A DNA stretch of 64,000 nucleotides from JAAXQD01 sp963790095 (lineage in GTDB: Bacteria > Desulfobacterota > Desulfobacteria > Desulfobacterales > UBA11574): positions 49,123 through 113,122 of the forward strand of contig CAWBNO010000017.1 in assembly GCA_963790095.1 (NCBI GenBank). The letters are read 5' to 3'. The translations under genes were made by a program, and so were the position numbers. Position 1 is the stretch's first letter, and every line of letters begins with the position of its first letter. Positions 18,640 to 28,311 of the stretch are shown piece after piece. The notes under the pieces are model-generated. The model did no database searches and had not been told where the DNA came from. It saw only the letters and a list, made by a program, of their open reading frames with translations.

Positions 18640-19572
18640 ATGGAACTCGTTAAAAATATCGATCAGATTGAAAAACCGTATAAAAATGCCGTGATTACCA
18701 TCGGCAATTTCGACGGGGTCCATATCGGGCATCAGGCGCTTTTTCACGAGGTGATAGAAAAGGCCGATAGCATCGGCGGCACCTCCATTGTCATGACCTT
18801 TGACCCGCACCCGGTTCGCGTATTAAAACAAAATGGACATTTGCCCCTCATAACGATGAACGAGCAGAAAGTGGAACTTATTGAAAACTCAGGCATAGAT
18901 GTTCTTATATGCATTCAATTTAACAAAGAATTTGCAGAAATTTCGGCCAAGGACTTTGTTGAAGACCTTCTGTTAAAATGTATTGGCATGAAGGCCATTG
19001 TTGTTGGAAAAGATTATACATTTGGCAAAAATCGTGAGGGGAATTTAGATCTTTTACAATCCTTTGCAAACAATCTCGGATTTGAGGTCATCGTCGCCGA
19101 CTGGGTTCAGACATCAAAGGGCTTGCCGAATAGAATCAGCAGCACTCGAACCCGTGAGCTCGTCATGGCGGGTGAGGTGGACGAGGCAAAAAAACTTTTG
19201 GGCCGCTATTACCAGATCAGGGGGTTTGTGATCACGGGACGGAATAGAGGCGGAAAACTCCTTGGATTTCCCACGGCAAATATTACGCTCCAAGATGAAC
19301 TGTGCCCAAAAAACGGGGTCTACGCGGTTACGGTAGATTGCATGGAGAAAAAATATCAGGGGGTTGCCAATATCGGCTACAGCCCCACTTTTGACGATGG
19401 TGTTTTCTCCGTAGAAGTCCATATTCTCGATTTTAACGAAAACATATACGGGCAGAAAATCCGTGTGAATTTTGTACAGCGCATCAGAGACGAAATAAAA
19501 TTTTCGGATATTGCCGAACTGTCCGATGCCATCAGAAACGATATCGAAAAGGCACGCAAAATCCTGTCTTAA
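18640..19572 (+). CDS. ribF: bifunctional riboflavin kinase/FAD synthetase
   Basis: Makes FMN from riboflavin and FAD from FMN. The N-terminal nucleotidyltransferase domain has ITIGNFDGVHIGHQ near residues 20-33 and TFDPHPVRVL near 55-64. The C-terminal flavokinase domain has GRNRGGKLLGFPTANI near 198-213. The ATG at 18640 begins just before the conserved region; a TTG 18 nt earlier is less likely. Length (310 residues) matches the family. It is transcribed away from the tRNA-Leu. Confidence 0.95.
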   Translation: MELVKNIDQIEKPYKNAVITIGNFDGVHIGHQALFHEVIEKADSIGGTSIVMTFDPHPVRVLKQNGHLPLITMNEQKVELIENSGIDVLICIQFNKEFAEISAKDFVEDLLLKCIGMKAIVVGKDYTFGKNREGNLDLLQSFANNLGFEVIVADWVQTSKGLPNRISSTRTRELVMAGEVDEAKKLLGRYYQIRGFVITGRNRGGKLLGFPTANITLQDELCPKNGVYAVTVDCMEKKYQGVANIGYSPTFDDGVFSVEVHILDFNENIYGQKIRVNFVQRIRDEIKFSDIAELSDAIRNDIEKARKILS

Positions 19573-19755
19573 TAATCCTCGATCCTTCTGTTTAAGGTTC
19601 GCGAAGAAATAAATTTACATTTTTCAGGAACCGACAGGCCCCCGTGGCAAGGCTCGAGGCGGGCCCATATCCTGTGCGTGCGGGATGGATCGGGATCCAA
19701 GATGTGGAATTACTTTTTGATCGCCGCCTTAACTCCGATATTAAGTGATATTCAT

Positions 19756-20838
19756 ATGAAAATAAACATCCGTATTTCCCTGGTTTTGGGAGGGGCCGTA
19801 TCTGTTTTCGCACTGTATCTGGCCTTTAGAAATGTCCCATTTGATGATCTCTTGGTCTATCTGGCATCGATCAATTATTTTTGGATACTTCCGTCAGTTC
19901 TGGTTATTTTAATCAGCTTTGCCCTAAGAGCATATAGATGGAAGATAATACTCGAATCGGTCGGCAAAATAAGTTTCTGGGGGGCATTCCACCCGCTGAT
20001 GATCGGTTTTATGATCAACTGCATCCTGCCGGGAAGAGTTGGGGAAGTGGCGAGGCCTGCCGTCTTGCAAAAAAAGGAAAATATTCCATTTTCCACAGGG
20101 CTTGCAACGGTAGCTGCTGAACGTTTTTTTGACGTCAGCATACTGATTGTTCTTTTCGCAGTAATGCTCGCCACGGTTCAAATTGATCCTGATCTCGATA
20201 TTGTTTTCGGCGGGTACCATCTCAACAGAGCAACGCTGGTGGCCGCCGGTGAAGGGACGTTTAAACTCCTTTTGATACTGATTGTAGGGATAGCCCTGGT
20301 TGGCTTCGGCAAAACCCGAAACATTATAAACGGCTTAATCACAAGAATTCCGTCGATGTTTTTCTTTGCAGGACCGGAATTTAAAAAAAGAATCTTAAAA
20401 AGAGTTTGCGAACCCATGGTGAGATTTGTCGACAATTTTGCCTCTGGTTTTACCCTGGTTAAATATCCCACAAAGATATGTGCCTGTGTCGGCCTATCTT
20501 TTTTCATTTGGGGTCTTGCAGCATTTTCATATTATTTAATGGCCCTCGGCTGCCCGGGCATAGAACTGTCGTTTGTTGAAATCACCGCGGTTATGATAAT
20601 AATCTGTTTTTTTATCGCGCTGCCTTCTGTTCCCGGCTACTGGGGAATTTGGGAGGCAGGGGGGGTCTTTGCCCTATTGCTTTTCGGGGTTTCTTCAAAA
20701 GATGCGGCAGGCTATACTCTGGCAAATCATGCAATTCAAATATTTCCTGTTATCATTGCAGGGATTATTTCCGCAATGGTAACCAGCGTAAACATATTAC
20801 AGGTTTCATATGAAAAACGGAGAAAAGAATACAGTTAA
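19756..20838 (+). CDS. lysylphosphatidylglycerol synthase/UPF0104-type membrane flippase
   Basis: A polytopic inner-membrane protein of the UPF0104 family (the transmembrane half of MprF, also AglD-like). It has about eight hydrophobic helices. Family-type motifs are RAYRWKIILE near residue 57, INCILPGRVGEVARP near 85 and PSVPGYWGIWEAGG near 292-305. It lacks any aminoacyl-transferase domain, so a lipid-flipping role is more likely than synthesis. The ATG at 19756 gives a 360-residue protein; the longer frame from 19678 adds a non-conserved tail. It runs straight into def. Confidence 0.82.
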   Translation: MKINIRISLVLGGAVSVFALYLAFRNVPFDDLLVYLASINYFWILPSVLVILISFALRAYRWKIILESVGKISFWGAFHPLMIGFMINCILPGRVGEVARPAVLQKKENIPFSTGLATVAAERFFDVSILIVLFAVMLATVQIDPDLDIVFGGYHLNRATLVAAGEGTFKLLLILIVGIALVGFGKTRNIINGLITRIPSMFFFAGPEFKKRILKRVCEPMVRFVDNFASGFTLVKYPTKICACVGLSFFIWGLAAFSYYLMALGCPGIELSFVEITAVMIIICFFIALPSVPGYWGIWEAGGVFALLLFGVSSKDAAGYTLANHAIQIFPVIIAGIISAMVTSVNILQVSYEKRRKEYS

Positions 20839-20872
20839 CCCGGACAAACCGGAAACAAATAGAAATTTACAG

Positions 20873-21382
20873 ATGGCAACCATGGAAATACTAACATATC
20901 CGAACAAATTCCTCAGTGAGCCGACCCAGCCGGTTAAAAACATCGACGGTGAACTCCAGAACATGATCGAGCGTATGGCCGTCACCATGTACCAAGCACC
21001 CGGCATCGGTTTGGCTGCCATACAGGTGGGCATTAACCAAAGCTTTCTCATTTACGACGTCTCACCCCGGGACTCGGAACGGTCTTTACAGGTCCTGGTT
21101 AATCCCAGAATCGTATCGAAAGAGGGAACGACGATTTCAGAAGAAGAAGGGTGTTTGAGTGTCCCTGATTTCAGAGCCGATGTCAAACGCGCGGCCTCTA
21201 TTCTGGTGGAAGGTTTTGACAGAAATGAGAAACCGTTTCGCATGGAAGCCCAAGGATTGCTGGCGGTGGTCCTCCAGCACGAAATCGACCATTTAAACGG
21301 CATCTTGTTCATAGACCGTATCAGCGCTTTAAAAAGAGGAATATACAAAAGAAAGGTAAAAAAGAACTTAAAAAACACATGA
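20873..21382 (+). CDS. def: peptide deformylase
   Basis: Removes the formyl group from the N-terminal methionine of new proteins; a metalloenzyme. All three motifs are present: PGIGLAAIQVG, EEGCLSVP (metal Cys) and QHEIDHLNG (metal His residues). The start at 20873 (MATMEILTYPN) fits the family best. A start at 20810 with an AGG 6 nt upstream would add 21 unconserved residues and overlap the previous gene. Its stop overlaps the fmt start codon (ATGA), the classic def-fmt arrangement. Confidence 0.94.
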   Translation: MATMEILTYPNKFLSEPTQPVKNIDGELQNMIERMAVTMYQAPGIGLAAIQVGINQSFLIYDVSPRDSERSLQVLVNPRIVSKEGTTISEEEGCLSVPDFRADVKRAASILVEGFDRNEKPFRMEAQGLLAVVLQHEIDHLNGILFIDRISALKRGIYKRKVKKNLKNT

Positions 21383-22320
21383 ACAAAACAGCCAAAACAA
21401 TCTTCATGGGAACACCGGAATTTGCAGTACCCGCCCTGAATGCGCTTCACAAAGACGGTCAAGACGTTGCGTTGGTGGTCACCCAGCCAGACCGTCCAAA
21501 AGGACGCGGCCGCAAAGTCTTTCCGCCGCCGATTAAAGAGGTTGCCATAAACCTGGGATACGAGGTCACTCAGCCGGCATCCATCCGAACGGCCGAGTTC
21601 TCGGATCTTGTGGAAAAACAACGACCTGACTTCATTGTCGTGGTTGCTTTTGGTCACATAATTCCCAAAAACATCCTCGCAATTCCAAAAATTGCGACCT
21701 TAAATATCCATGGATCACTCCTCCCGAAATATCGTGGGCCTGCACCGATCCAATGGGCGATCATAAACGGAGAAAAAGAGACAGGGATCACGATTATTTT
21801 AATGGATGAAGGTCTGGACACCGGCGACATCCTCCTTTCTTCAAAAATTGAAATTATGCCCGACGACACTTCAGGAACCCTTCATGACCGTCTGGCCCAA
21901 CTGGGCGCAGACCTTTTGATCCAAAGCCTTGATTCTTTTAAAACCGAAAAAATACATCCTGTTCCACAGGACCATTCCCAAACCACATACGCACCCCTTC
22001 TTAAAAAAAATGACGGCCGTTTGAATTGGACGATGACGGCCAGGGCCCTGGAAGCGCTCATTCGTGGGGTCACCCCATGGCCCGGCGCCTTCACCTTTCA
22101 TAAAAACAAACGCCTTAAAATTTTCAAGGCCCGGCCCATTTTCATGGATACGTCCAAAACTCCCGGTACCGTGATCAGGGGATTTCCCGATGAACTTCGG
22201 GTCGCCACCGGAGAAGGCGTTTTGTCTATTATGGAGATTCAGGGATCGTCCGGAAAGCGTCTTTTGATTAAAGATTTTCTGCGCGGATACCATTTGACTC
22301 CCGGAACAATTTTGCACTGA
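21379..22320 (+). CDS. fmt: methionyl-tRNA formyltransferase
   Basis: Formylates initiator Met-tRNA. FMGTPEFAVPALNAL lies near residues 9-23, the folate-binding SLLPKYRGPAPIQWAI near 113-128 with the HGS catalytic motif just before, and the Fmt C-terminal domain with GRLNWTMTARALEALIRGVTPWPGA. 313 residues is normal. Coupled to def by a 4-nt overlap. Confidence 0.96.
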   Translation: MNKTAKTIFMGTPEFAVPALNALHKDGQDVALVVTQPDRPKGRGRKVFPPPIKEVAINLGYEVTQPASIRTAEFSDLVEKQRPDFIVVVAFGHIIPKNILAIPKIATLNIHGSLLPKYRGPAPIQWAIINGEKETGITIILMDEGLDTGDILLSSKIEIMPDDTSGTLHDRLAQLGADLLIQSLDSFKTEKIHPVPQDHSQTTYAPLLKKNDGRLNWTMTARALEALIRGVTPWPGAFTFHKNKRLKIFKARPIFMDTSKTPGTVIRGFPDELRVATGEGVLSIMEIQGSSGKRLLIKDFLRGYHLTPGTILH

Positions 22321-22382
22321 CATCTATAGCAGTTCCCAAAAATGTGTTCCGATTGAATTGTTTACTGTCACAATTTCAGTAA

Positions 22383-22578
22383 GCCGCAAAATGATTCCGT
22401 TTCCATCGGGAAGCTGTCTGAGCAAATTAGAGCGCGTTAAAGCGAACAGCATTGAGGTAGCCAAAATTATGGGTAATTATCATATTCTCGCAGTGTAATC
22501 TTAACACCTTAGACCTGTTCGCTTTTACGCGGTTTTATTTGCGAGTTCTTGCCGATGGAAACGGAATTATCCTGCGGC
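22383..22578. repeat. long inverted-repeat element between fmt and rsmB
   Basis: The arms at 22383-22449 and 22515-22578 are complementary over about 65 nt with mismatches (GCCGCA, ATTCCGTTTCCATCGG and AAAGCGAACAG are shared). A 65-nt AT-rich centre lies between them. It fills the 330-nt gap 22321-22650 and splits the otherwise compact def-fmt-rsmB operon. It looks like a MITE-type insertion; no second copy is in the window. Confidence 0.8.
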
Positions 22579-22650
22579 TGAAACCCAATGTTATTCTGAG
22601 AAAGCCTATAAATCCTGTCAGCATAGAATCGACCGGATATCCAAGGATTT

Positions 22651-24015
22651 ATGCCTATGGCAGACACGGCACGGAAAACCTCGCTCTATATCTTGAATAC
22701 CCTTGATAAAGGGCATAAAACCCTCGATAGCATTATAGATGATCGTCTTTCTAAAGATACCCGTTTATCAAGAAAGGACCGAACATTGGTCCAAGCCCTG
22801 GTATACGGCGTTCTGAGGTGGCAAGGGAAGCTCGATTGGATCATAGACTATTTTTCAAAAACCCGCTTGGACAAAATCGAGCCAAAGGTTCTCAATATTC
22901 TACGCCTCGGACTTTTTCAGATCATATTTTTGGACCGAATTCCCGTGTCGGCTGCAGTGAACACATCGGTTGAAATGGTAAAATCTGTCGCCGCACCTTA
23001 CGTTGTGCGCTTTGCAAACGGGCTCCTGCGGCATGCCGCCAGAGAATATGACCAGGTTCCTTTTCCGGATCTTGAAAATGATCCTGTTTCGGCGCTGGCG
23101 GTAACAAAGTCGCTACCGAAATGGCTGATAAAAAGATGGCTGGATCGGTTCGGAGCCATAGAGACCGGGCAAATCTGCGATGCAATCAACACCATTCCTC
23201 CCATAACCGCACGATGCAATACCCTTAGGTCCCGTCGTAAAAAACTCAAAGTTTTCCTAAAAGACCATGTGGGAAAGGTTGATGACACCCCCTACGCTCC
23301 GGACGGGGTCTATTTTTTGAGCCCAAAGAAATCTATTCCGGAACTGGCGGCATTTAAAGACGGGCTGTTCCAGGTCCAGGATGAAGCCGCACAGTTGGTG
23401 ACGCTTCTTCTGAATCCAAAACCGGGTGAAACCGTATTGGATGCATGTGCCGGTTTGGGGGGAAAAACAGGACATATCGCCCAGATGATGAACAGCCACG
23501 GCAGACTCATGGCCATGGATAAAAATAAAAAAAAGCTGGCCCGGCTGGAATCCGAGATGTCTCGTCTGGGGATTTCCATCGTGACCACCCGCCCCCACGA
23601 TCTCAACGAACCCTTCGACAGAAAAAATTATAAAAAATTTGACCGCATTCTGTTAGATGCGCCCTGTTCGGGCCTGGGTGTATTAAGAAGAAATCCGGAT
23701 GCAAAATGGCGCATATCGGAACTGGATTTGTCCGATCATCAAAAAAGACAGTCGAAGTTTCTGGATAACCTGGCAGATCTTGTCAAACCGGGCGGCGTTC
23801 TGGTATATGCGGTCTGCAGCACGGAACCCGAAGAGAATGAATCGGTGATAAAAGGTTTTTTGAATAAACATTCGGATTTTGCTATTGAAAAAAGTCTGGA
23901 CAGATTGCCCGTTAAAGCACGTTTTCTGATAACAGAAGATGGATATTTTAAAACTTCTCCGCATCTTCACAACATGGATGGTTTTTTTTCCATCCCCATG
24001 AAACGTATAAAGTGA
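22651..24015 (+). CDS. rsmB: 16S rRNA (cytosine-967-C5)-methyltransferase
   Basis: Methylates C967 of 16S rRNA with SAM. An N-terminal NusB-like RNA-binding domain (about residues 1-140) precedes the Rossmann methyltransferase. That domain has DACAGLGGKTGHIAQ near 267-281, the catalytic DAPCSGLGVLRRNPD near 337-351 and VCSTEPEENE near 389-398 (second Cys). 454 residues is typical. Its stop overlaps the GTG start of the PASTA gene. Confidence 0.95.
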   Translation: MPMADTARKTSLYILNTLDKGHKTLDSIIDDRLSKDTRLSRKDRTLVQALVYGVLRWQGKLDWIIDYFSKTRLDKIEPKVLNILRLGLFQIIFLDRIPVSAAVNTSVEMVKSVAAPYVVRFANGLLRHAAREYDQVPFPDLENDPVSALAVTKSLPKWLIKRWLDRFGAIETGQICDAINTIPPITARCNTLRSRRKKLKVFLKDHVGKVDDTPYAPDGVYFLSPKKSIPELAAFKDGLFQVQDEAAQLVTLLLNPKPGETVLDACAGLGGKTGHIAQMMNSHGRLMAMDKNKKKLARLESEMSRLGISIVTTRPHDLNEPFDRKNYKKFDRILLDAPCSGLGVLRRNPDAKWRISELDLSDHQKRQSKFLDNLADLVKPGGVLVYAVCSTEPEENESVIKGFLNKHSDFAIEKSLDRLPVKARFLITEDGYFKTSPHLHNMDGFFSIPMKRIK

Positions 24016-24983
24016 TCCCACGCGTAATAAAAATCGCTGCGCTGCTTTTTGTATTTATATTTATTGTTGCCGGCAGTGCGTATTTGACCCTCACACTCAT
24101 CATCAAAAGTGAAGATACGGTTGTGGTTCCGGATCTGATTGGAAAAGATGTGGTCTATGTTCTCGAGCTGTTAACAGATTTGGGATTGAATACAAAAGTC
24201 GAAGGATCCGAATACAGCGACGAAGTCCCCAAAAACAACATTATCTTACAGGACCCGGAACCCGGTTCGGAAATAAAAAAGGAACGTGATGTCAGGGTTA
24301 TTATTTCAAAAGGTCCAAAATTTATTTTGATGCCCAATCTTGAAGGACTTTCGGTTCAACAGGCTCAAATCATTCTGGAAGAAAACAGCTTATGTCTGGG
24401 GGGAATATCCAGCACATACAGCAATATCATAAAAAAAGAGACCATCATTGCACAAGCGCCTTCTCCGGAAACCGTGACAATCCGGGGCGGATGTGTCCAT
24501 CTCCTGGTCAGCATGGGAATCCGGCCACAAGCTTACCAAATGCCTGACCTGAGAGGGCTCTCCCTTGACCGAGCAATACCGCTGGTGGAAAATAGAAATT
24601 TGGTACTTGGTGCAATAACCTCACTTTTTCATAAGGAAAAACCCCTTGATACCATTGTCGATCAGGAACCGTTATCCGGGCATCGCATCATCGAAGGTTC
24701 CACTGTCAACTTGGTGATCAACCGAAAACCCGGTGCAAAAGACCCGGAATATCTTCCCGGCTCTCAAGGGGGAAGCCTGTTCAAATACCGACTTAAAGAC
24801 GGCTTTTTAAAAAGACATATTCGGGTCGTCTTAAACAGTTACGGAGCCTCAAACGTTATATTCGAAAATTTCATAAAACCCGGGGAGGAACTCTGGCTGA
24901 TCATCCCCAGACACAACCATGCAACGGTCTTCCTTTATGAGGACGGCGACTTGATTAAGACCCAGGTTTTCGAAGCCGGTTAA
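24012..24983 (+). CDS. membrane-anchored PASTA-domain protein
   Basis: A 323-residue protein with an N-terminal transmembrane helix (about residues 7-31) and three PASTA domains (about 36-103, 104-175, 176-245). Each starts with a VPDL-, MPNL- or MPDL-type motif. A C-terminal domain of about 75 residues follows. PASTA domains bind peptidoglycan fragments in kinases and PBPs; no kinase or transpeptidase domain is attached here, so it may be a wall sensor or adaptor. The GTG start overlaps the rsmB stop (GTGA), indicating translational coupling. Confidence 0.88.
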   Translation: MIPRVIKIAALLFVFIFIVAGSAYLTLTLIIKSEDTVVVPDLIGKDVVYVLELLTDLGLNTKVEGSEYSDEVPKNNIILQDPEPGSEIKKERDVRVIISKGPKFILMPNLEGLSVQQAQIILEENSLCLGGISSTYSNIIKKETIIAQAPSPETVTIRGGCVHLLVSMGIRPQAYQMPDLRGLSLDRAIPLVENRNLVLGAITSLFHKEKPLDTIVDQEPLSGHRIIEGSTVNLVINRKPGAKDPEYLPGSQGGSLFKYRLKDGFLKRHIRVVLNSYGASNVIFENFIKPGEELWLIIPRHNHATVFLYEDGDLIKTQVFEAG

Positions 24984-25194
24984 GGGGCAGGGTGAACACC
25001 TTTGATTTCGGTAAAGCGAAGCGACGGCGTGTTTCTCTTGGAATTCATTTGTTTGCCCTGGGTTGAGAGGTCTTGACACTTGACATGAGATACACATCGT
25101 GGGAAGTTTCGAATAAAACTGTTCGATATTACTTGATTTTCGTGTTTTATTGAAATAAATCAACATTAAAATAGTCGGAATAGGAGATTCGAAG

Positions 25195-25851
25195 ATGAAA
25201 TATATTGCACCATCCATACTGTCTGCTGATTTTTCGAAACTGGGCGCTGAAATTAAATCGGTTGAAGACGCCGGAGCAGACTGGATTCATGTGGATGTCA
25301 TGGACGGCCATTTTGTGCCGAACATCACCATCGGTCCTTTGATCGTTGAAGCTGCGAGACGTTCAACATCACTGCCACTGGACGTCCATCTGATGATTGA
25401 AAATCCTGAACGCTTCATCGCCGATTTTGTAAAAGCCGGAGCCGACCTTATTTCAGTTCAGGTAGAGGCCTGCGTTCACCTGAACCGAACGATCCAGATG
25501 ATAAAAGAATCCGGTCTTCGTGCCGGTGTTGTAATGAACCCCTCCACCCCGCTGTCCGCCATCGATTGGGTGTTGGAGGATGTCGATTTTATAATGATAA
25601 TGAGTGTCAATCCGGGATTTGGCGGTCAGAACTTTATCCCCAACAGCTTGGATAAGATCCGCACCCTCCGAAAAATGTTACAAGACCGGGGGTTGGAGGC
25701 CCTTATCGAGATTGACGGTGGGGTCAACGAAAAAACAATTAAGGACATATCGGATGCCGGAACGGATGTCTTTGTGGCGGGGTCTGCAATTTTCAAAAGT
25801 ACGAACTACCGAAAAACCATATCTAAATTTCGCGGGTTAATCGGCAAGTAA
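25195..25851 (+). CDS. rpe: ribulose-phosphate 3-epimerase
   Basis: Interconverts ribulose-5-phosphate and xylulose-5-phosphate in the pentose phosphate pathway. The TIM-barrel signatures are complete: IAPSILSADFSKLG near residues 4-17, HVDVMDGHFVPNITIGP near 33-49, LDVHLMIENPE near 67-77, MSVNPGFGGQ near 138-147 and EIDGGVN near 172-178. Metal-binding His and Asp residues are present. Followed 20 nt later by aroQ. Confidence 0.97.
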   Translation: MKYIAPSILSADFSKLGAEIKSVEDAGADWIHVDVMDGHFVPNITIGPLIVEAARRSTSLPLDVHLMIENPERFIADFVKAGADLISVQVEACVHLNRTIQMIKESGLRAGVVMNPSTPLSAIDWVLEDVDFIMIMSVNPGFGGQNFIPNSLDKIRTLRKMLQDRGLEALIEIDGGVNEKTIKDISDAGTDVFVAGSAIFKSTNYRKTISKFRGLIGK

Positions 25852-25870
25852 AACAGGAGCAGGTGATACC

Positions 25871-26329
25871 ATGGTGCAGAGCAAACAAAACTCGAACGTA
25901 TTGGTCATTCACGGTCCCAACCTGAATATGCTGGGAAAAAGAGAGCCTGAATTATACGGCAAGACAACCCTCGATGAAATTAACGCATCCCTTGAAAAAC
26001 TTGGGAAAAGACTGGGTCTTGCCGTTGAGGCCTTTCAATCCAACCATGAAGGAGCCATCGTTGATAGGATTCAGGACGCCGCAGTTACACAAAAAGGGCT
26101 TATTATCAATCCTGCTGCATATACCCACACCAGTATCGCCATCCGAGACGCACTGCTTCTCCTCCATATCCCTGTCATCGAAATACATATTTCCAACATC
26201 TACAAAAGGGAGCCCTTTAGACACAAATCCGTCATATCCGATGTGGTTACCGCCCAAATTGCAGGGTTCGGTATCCGAGGTTACCCCATGGCATTGGAAG
26301 CTTTGGCAAAGATGATTCAGAAACGTTAA
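25871..26329 (+). CDS. aroQ: type II 3-dehydroquinate dehydratase
   Basis: Converts 3-dehydroquinate to 3-dehydroshikimate in the shikimate pathway. HGPNLNMLGKREPELYG near residues 14-30 holds the catalytic Tyr, NHEGAIVDRIQDA near 58-70 and NPAAYTHTSIAIRDAL near 78-93. 152 residues is normal. AGGAGG is absent but GCAGGTG lies before the ATG. Probably transcribed with rpe. Confidence 0.96.
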   Translation: MVQSKQNSNVLVIHGPNLNMLGKREPELYGKTTLDEINASLEKLGKRLGLAVEAFQSNHEGAIVDRIQDAAVTQKGLIINPAAYTHTSIAIRDALLLLHIPVIEIHISNIYKREPFRHKSVISDVVTAQIAGFGIRGYPMALEALAKMIQKR

Positions 26330-26537
26330 GCCCCCCGCACCCATTGATGCCGTTGAAAAAATCCCGGATCACCATCGTCCTTGGCAGATGGCGATGCCAC
26401 CGACCCAGACTATTTTTGACAAGGGTTTCTCCAATGAAAAACCGGGATCAAACTTACGAACCACCTGCCTATAACTCCATGGGAATCGGTAAAATTTTGT
26501 AGATATTGCGGCTTGACTCTCTGACGAATTGCTGATA

Positions 26538-26569
26538 TTTGGTAGGATCTACTAAAACTATCTACCAAA
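26538..26569. promoter_or_regulatory. inverted repeat before the AAA ATPase gene
   Basis: TTTGGTAG and CTACCAAA are separated by 16 nt, ending 19 nt before the ATG. A TTGACT box at 26513 lies upstream at promoter distance. It could be an operator or a leader hairpin. Confidence 0.45.
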
Positions 26570-26588
26570 GACTTAAAGGGAATCAAAC

Positions 26589-27932
26589 ATGCGTCTTTCA
26601 TCCCGAGGTTCTAAATATTCAGAACTTTCTGACAAGACCCATGGTTCCAGCAAAGATCTTTCAGGAGAAAAGTTTTATCCTCCGCTCTTGGAAGACCTGA
26701 GCCAAACCGGACTCAACGAAAAACTTATTGAAGATCTTATCTTTAAACTCCTGTTGAGTCGCGGGGTAATGACCGGCAGACAAATTTCCGATGGAATCTG
26801 TCTCCACTTCAAAATTATGGAACAGATTCTGTCGGACCTTAAAAAGCAGCTCTTTCTGGCCTACCGATCCGATGCCGGCATCAATGATTTCGCATATATG
26901 TTGACCGAGCAGGGACGCTCAAAAGCGCTCATCGCTGCAGACACTTCTGCCTACGTCGGGTCCGCTCCGGTTCCCTTCACCGACTACTTGAAAAGCGTTG
27001 AACGCCAATCCATTCAAAATGAAGCGCCCGGGGTTGAAGAATTACGAGAAGCATTCCACGATCTGGTTTTGGAACAATATGTCTTTTATACGTTGGGGCC
27101 GGCCATTAATTCGGGGAGAGGGGTGTTCTTGTATGGGGCACCGGGAAACGGTAAAACGTCCATCGCCAAAAGGGTTCACAAATGCTTTAAAGATGCCATC
27201 TATATCCCCAAAACACTTCTTATCGGCGGCGAACTGCTGAAATTCTACGACCCCCAGTGGCACAATGCGGTTGAAGACAAAGGACGCCCATACGACAGAC
27301 GATGGATTAAAGTCGAGCGGCCGGCCGTTATTGTCGGTGGAGAAATGGATTTGGATTCCTTGGGAATCAAATACAATCCCCAGACCAAAATCTCGGAAGC
27401 TCCCCTCCAGATGAAAGCCAATTGCGGCACCTTTGTGGTGGATGACTTCGGCCGTCAGCGGATCAGTCCACGGGATTTGTTGAACCGATGGATTCTTCCC
27501 CTGGAAAAGCGAATCGATTTTCTGACCTTGTCCAACGGAATTAAGTTTCAAGTCCCCTTTGACGAGCTGCTGATTTTTTGCACCAACATAGATCCCAAAG
27601 AATTGTTGGATGAAGCTTTCCTAAGACGAATACCCTATAAAGTTAAGCTCAAGGATCCATCCGAAGAAAAATTTCGGCACATCATGAAGTTTGTGGCCCC
27701 CCAATATAATATCGCCTATGATGAAGCCATGGTAGATTATTTAATTGACAAGTTTTTCCGTGGAAAGCGCCCATTCAGAAGCTGCCATCCCAGAGACATC
27801 CTCGAACAGATTGTAAATGCCTCGGCATACCAGCGTATACCGCCGAAAATGACCAAAGACCTCATTAATCTAGCGGCTTTCAATTATTTTGCTGCCATGG
27901 AACATAACAATAAAAAAGCCGTTCCTTCATGA
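26589..27932 (+). CDS. AAA-family ATPase with N-terminal winged-helix-like region
   Basis: A 447-residue protein. The N-terminal 130 residues look like a winged-helix module (LIEDLIFKLLLSRGVMTGRQISDGI, MLTEQGRSKAL). The ATPase core has Walker A GAPGNGKTS near residue 184, a Walker B-like TFVVDDFGRQ near 281, and arginine-finger-type DEAFLRRIPYK near 344. It belongs to a group of predicted AAA ATPases found in deltaproteobacteria whose substrate is unknown to me. The gene stands alone, with an inverted repeat just upstream. Confidence 0.8.
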   Translation: MRLSSRGSKYSELSDKTHGSSKDLSGEKFYPPLLEDLSQTGLNEKLIEDLIFKLLLSRGVMTGRQISDGICLHFKIMEQILSDLKKQLFLAYRSDAGINDFAYMLTEQGRSKALIAADTSAYVGSAPVPFTDYLKSVERQSIQNEAPGVEELREAFHDLVLEQYVFYTLGPAINSGRGVFLYGAPGNGKTSIAKRVHKCFKDAIYIPKTLLIGGELLKFYDPQWHNAVEDKGRPYDRRWIKVERPAVIVGGEMDLDSLGIKYNPQTKISEAPLQMKANCGTFVVDDFGRQRISPRDLLNRWILPLEKRIDFLTLSNGIKFQVPFDELLIFCTNIDPKELLDEAFLRRIPYKVKLKDPSEEKFRHIMKFVAPQYNIAYDEAMVDYLIDKFFRGKRPFRSCHPRDILEQIVNASAYQRIPPKMTKDLINLAAFNYFAAMEHNNKKAVPS

Positions 27933-27965
27933 TTCCATAAGACCCTTTTGTTTTAACTCAAACTA

Positions 27966-28163
27966 TTAACCAACAATCCCCGTGAAATGTGTCACATCAA
28001 AACCATTTTTTGCCGGATCTTTGTCAAACGCACCCCCATCACCGCCACAGAGCGTCTTGAAACCGGTTTCTTTGGTTCCTGAACCCTGAAACAAATACAT
28101 CCTCTGCCCAACAAATTCAAAGCCTTAACCACCGTTAAGCCATGTTACGATTCCATTGGCCAT
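27966..28163 (-). pseudogene. decayed cold-shock protein gene
   Basis: On the minus strand a GAGGAGGTG ribosome site precedes ATG at 28163. The frame reads MANGIVTWLNGG, then a TAA at codon 13, then continues through an ETGFKTL block and a GAFDKDP block to a stop at codon 66. The intact cold-shock gene at 45539 begins MANGIVKWFNSS, has TGFKTLNEGD and is the same length. RNA-binding aromatic residues are lost, so this is a broken paralogue. It fills most of the gap 27933-28311. Confidence 0.85.
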
Positions 28164-28311
28164 GGCACCTCCTCTTTTCAAAAAATCCCCAAAGGACCTG
28201 CCTGAAGGTTTTTATCTTAAGAAATAGAAGCCTCCATTATCGGAATGAGCCCTGCCGGCTTGTATTTGCCGGGTTGACGGGACGGGGGTATTTAGGGTAA
28301 ACAGTTAAACC

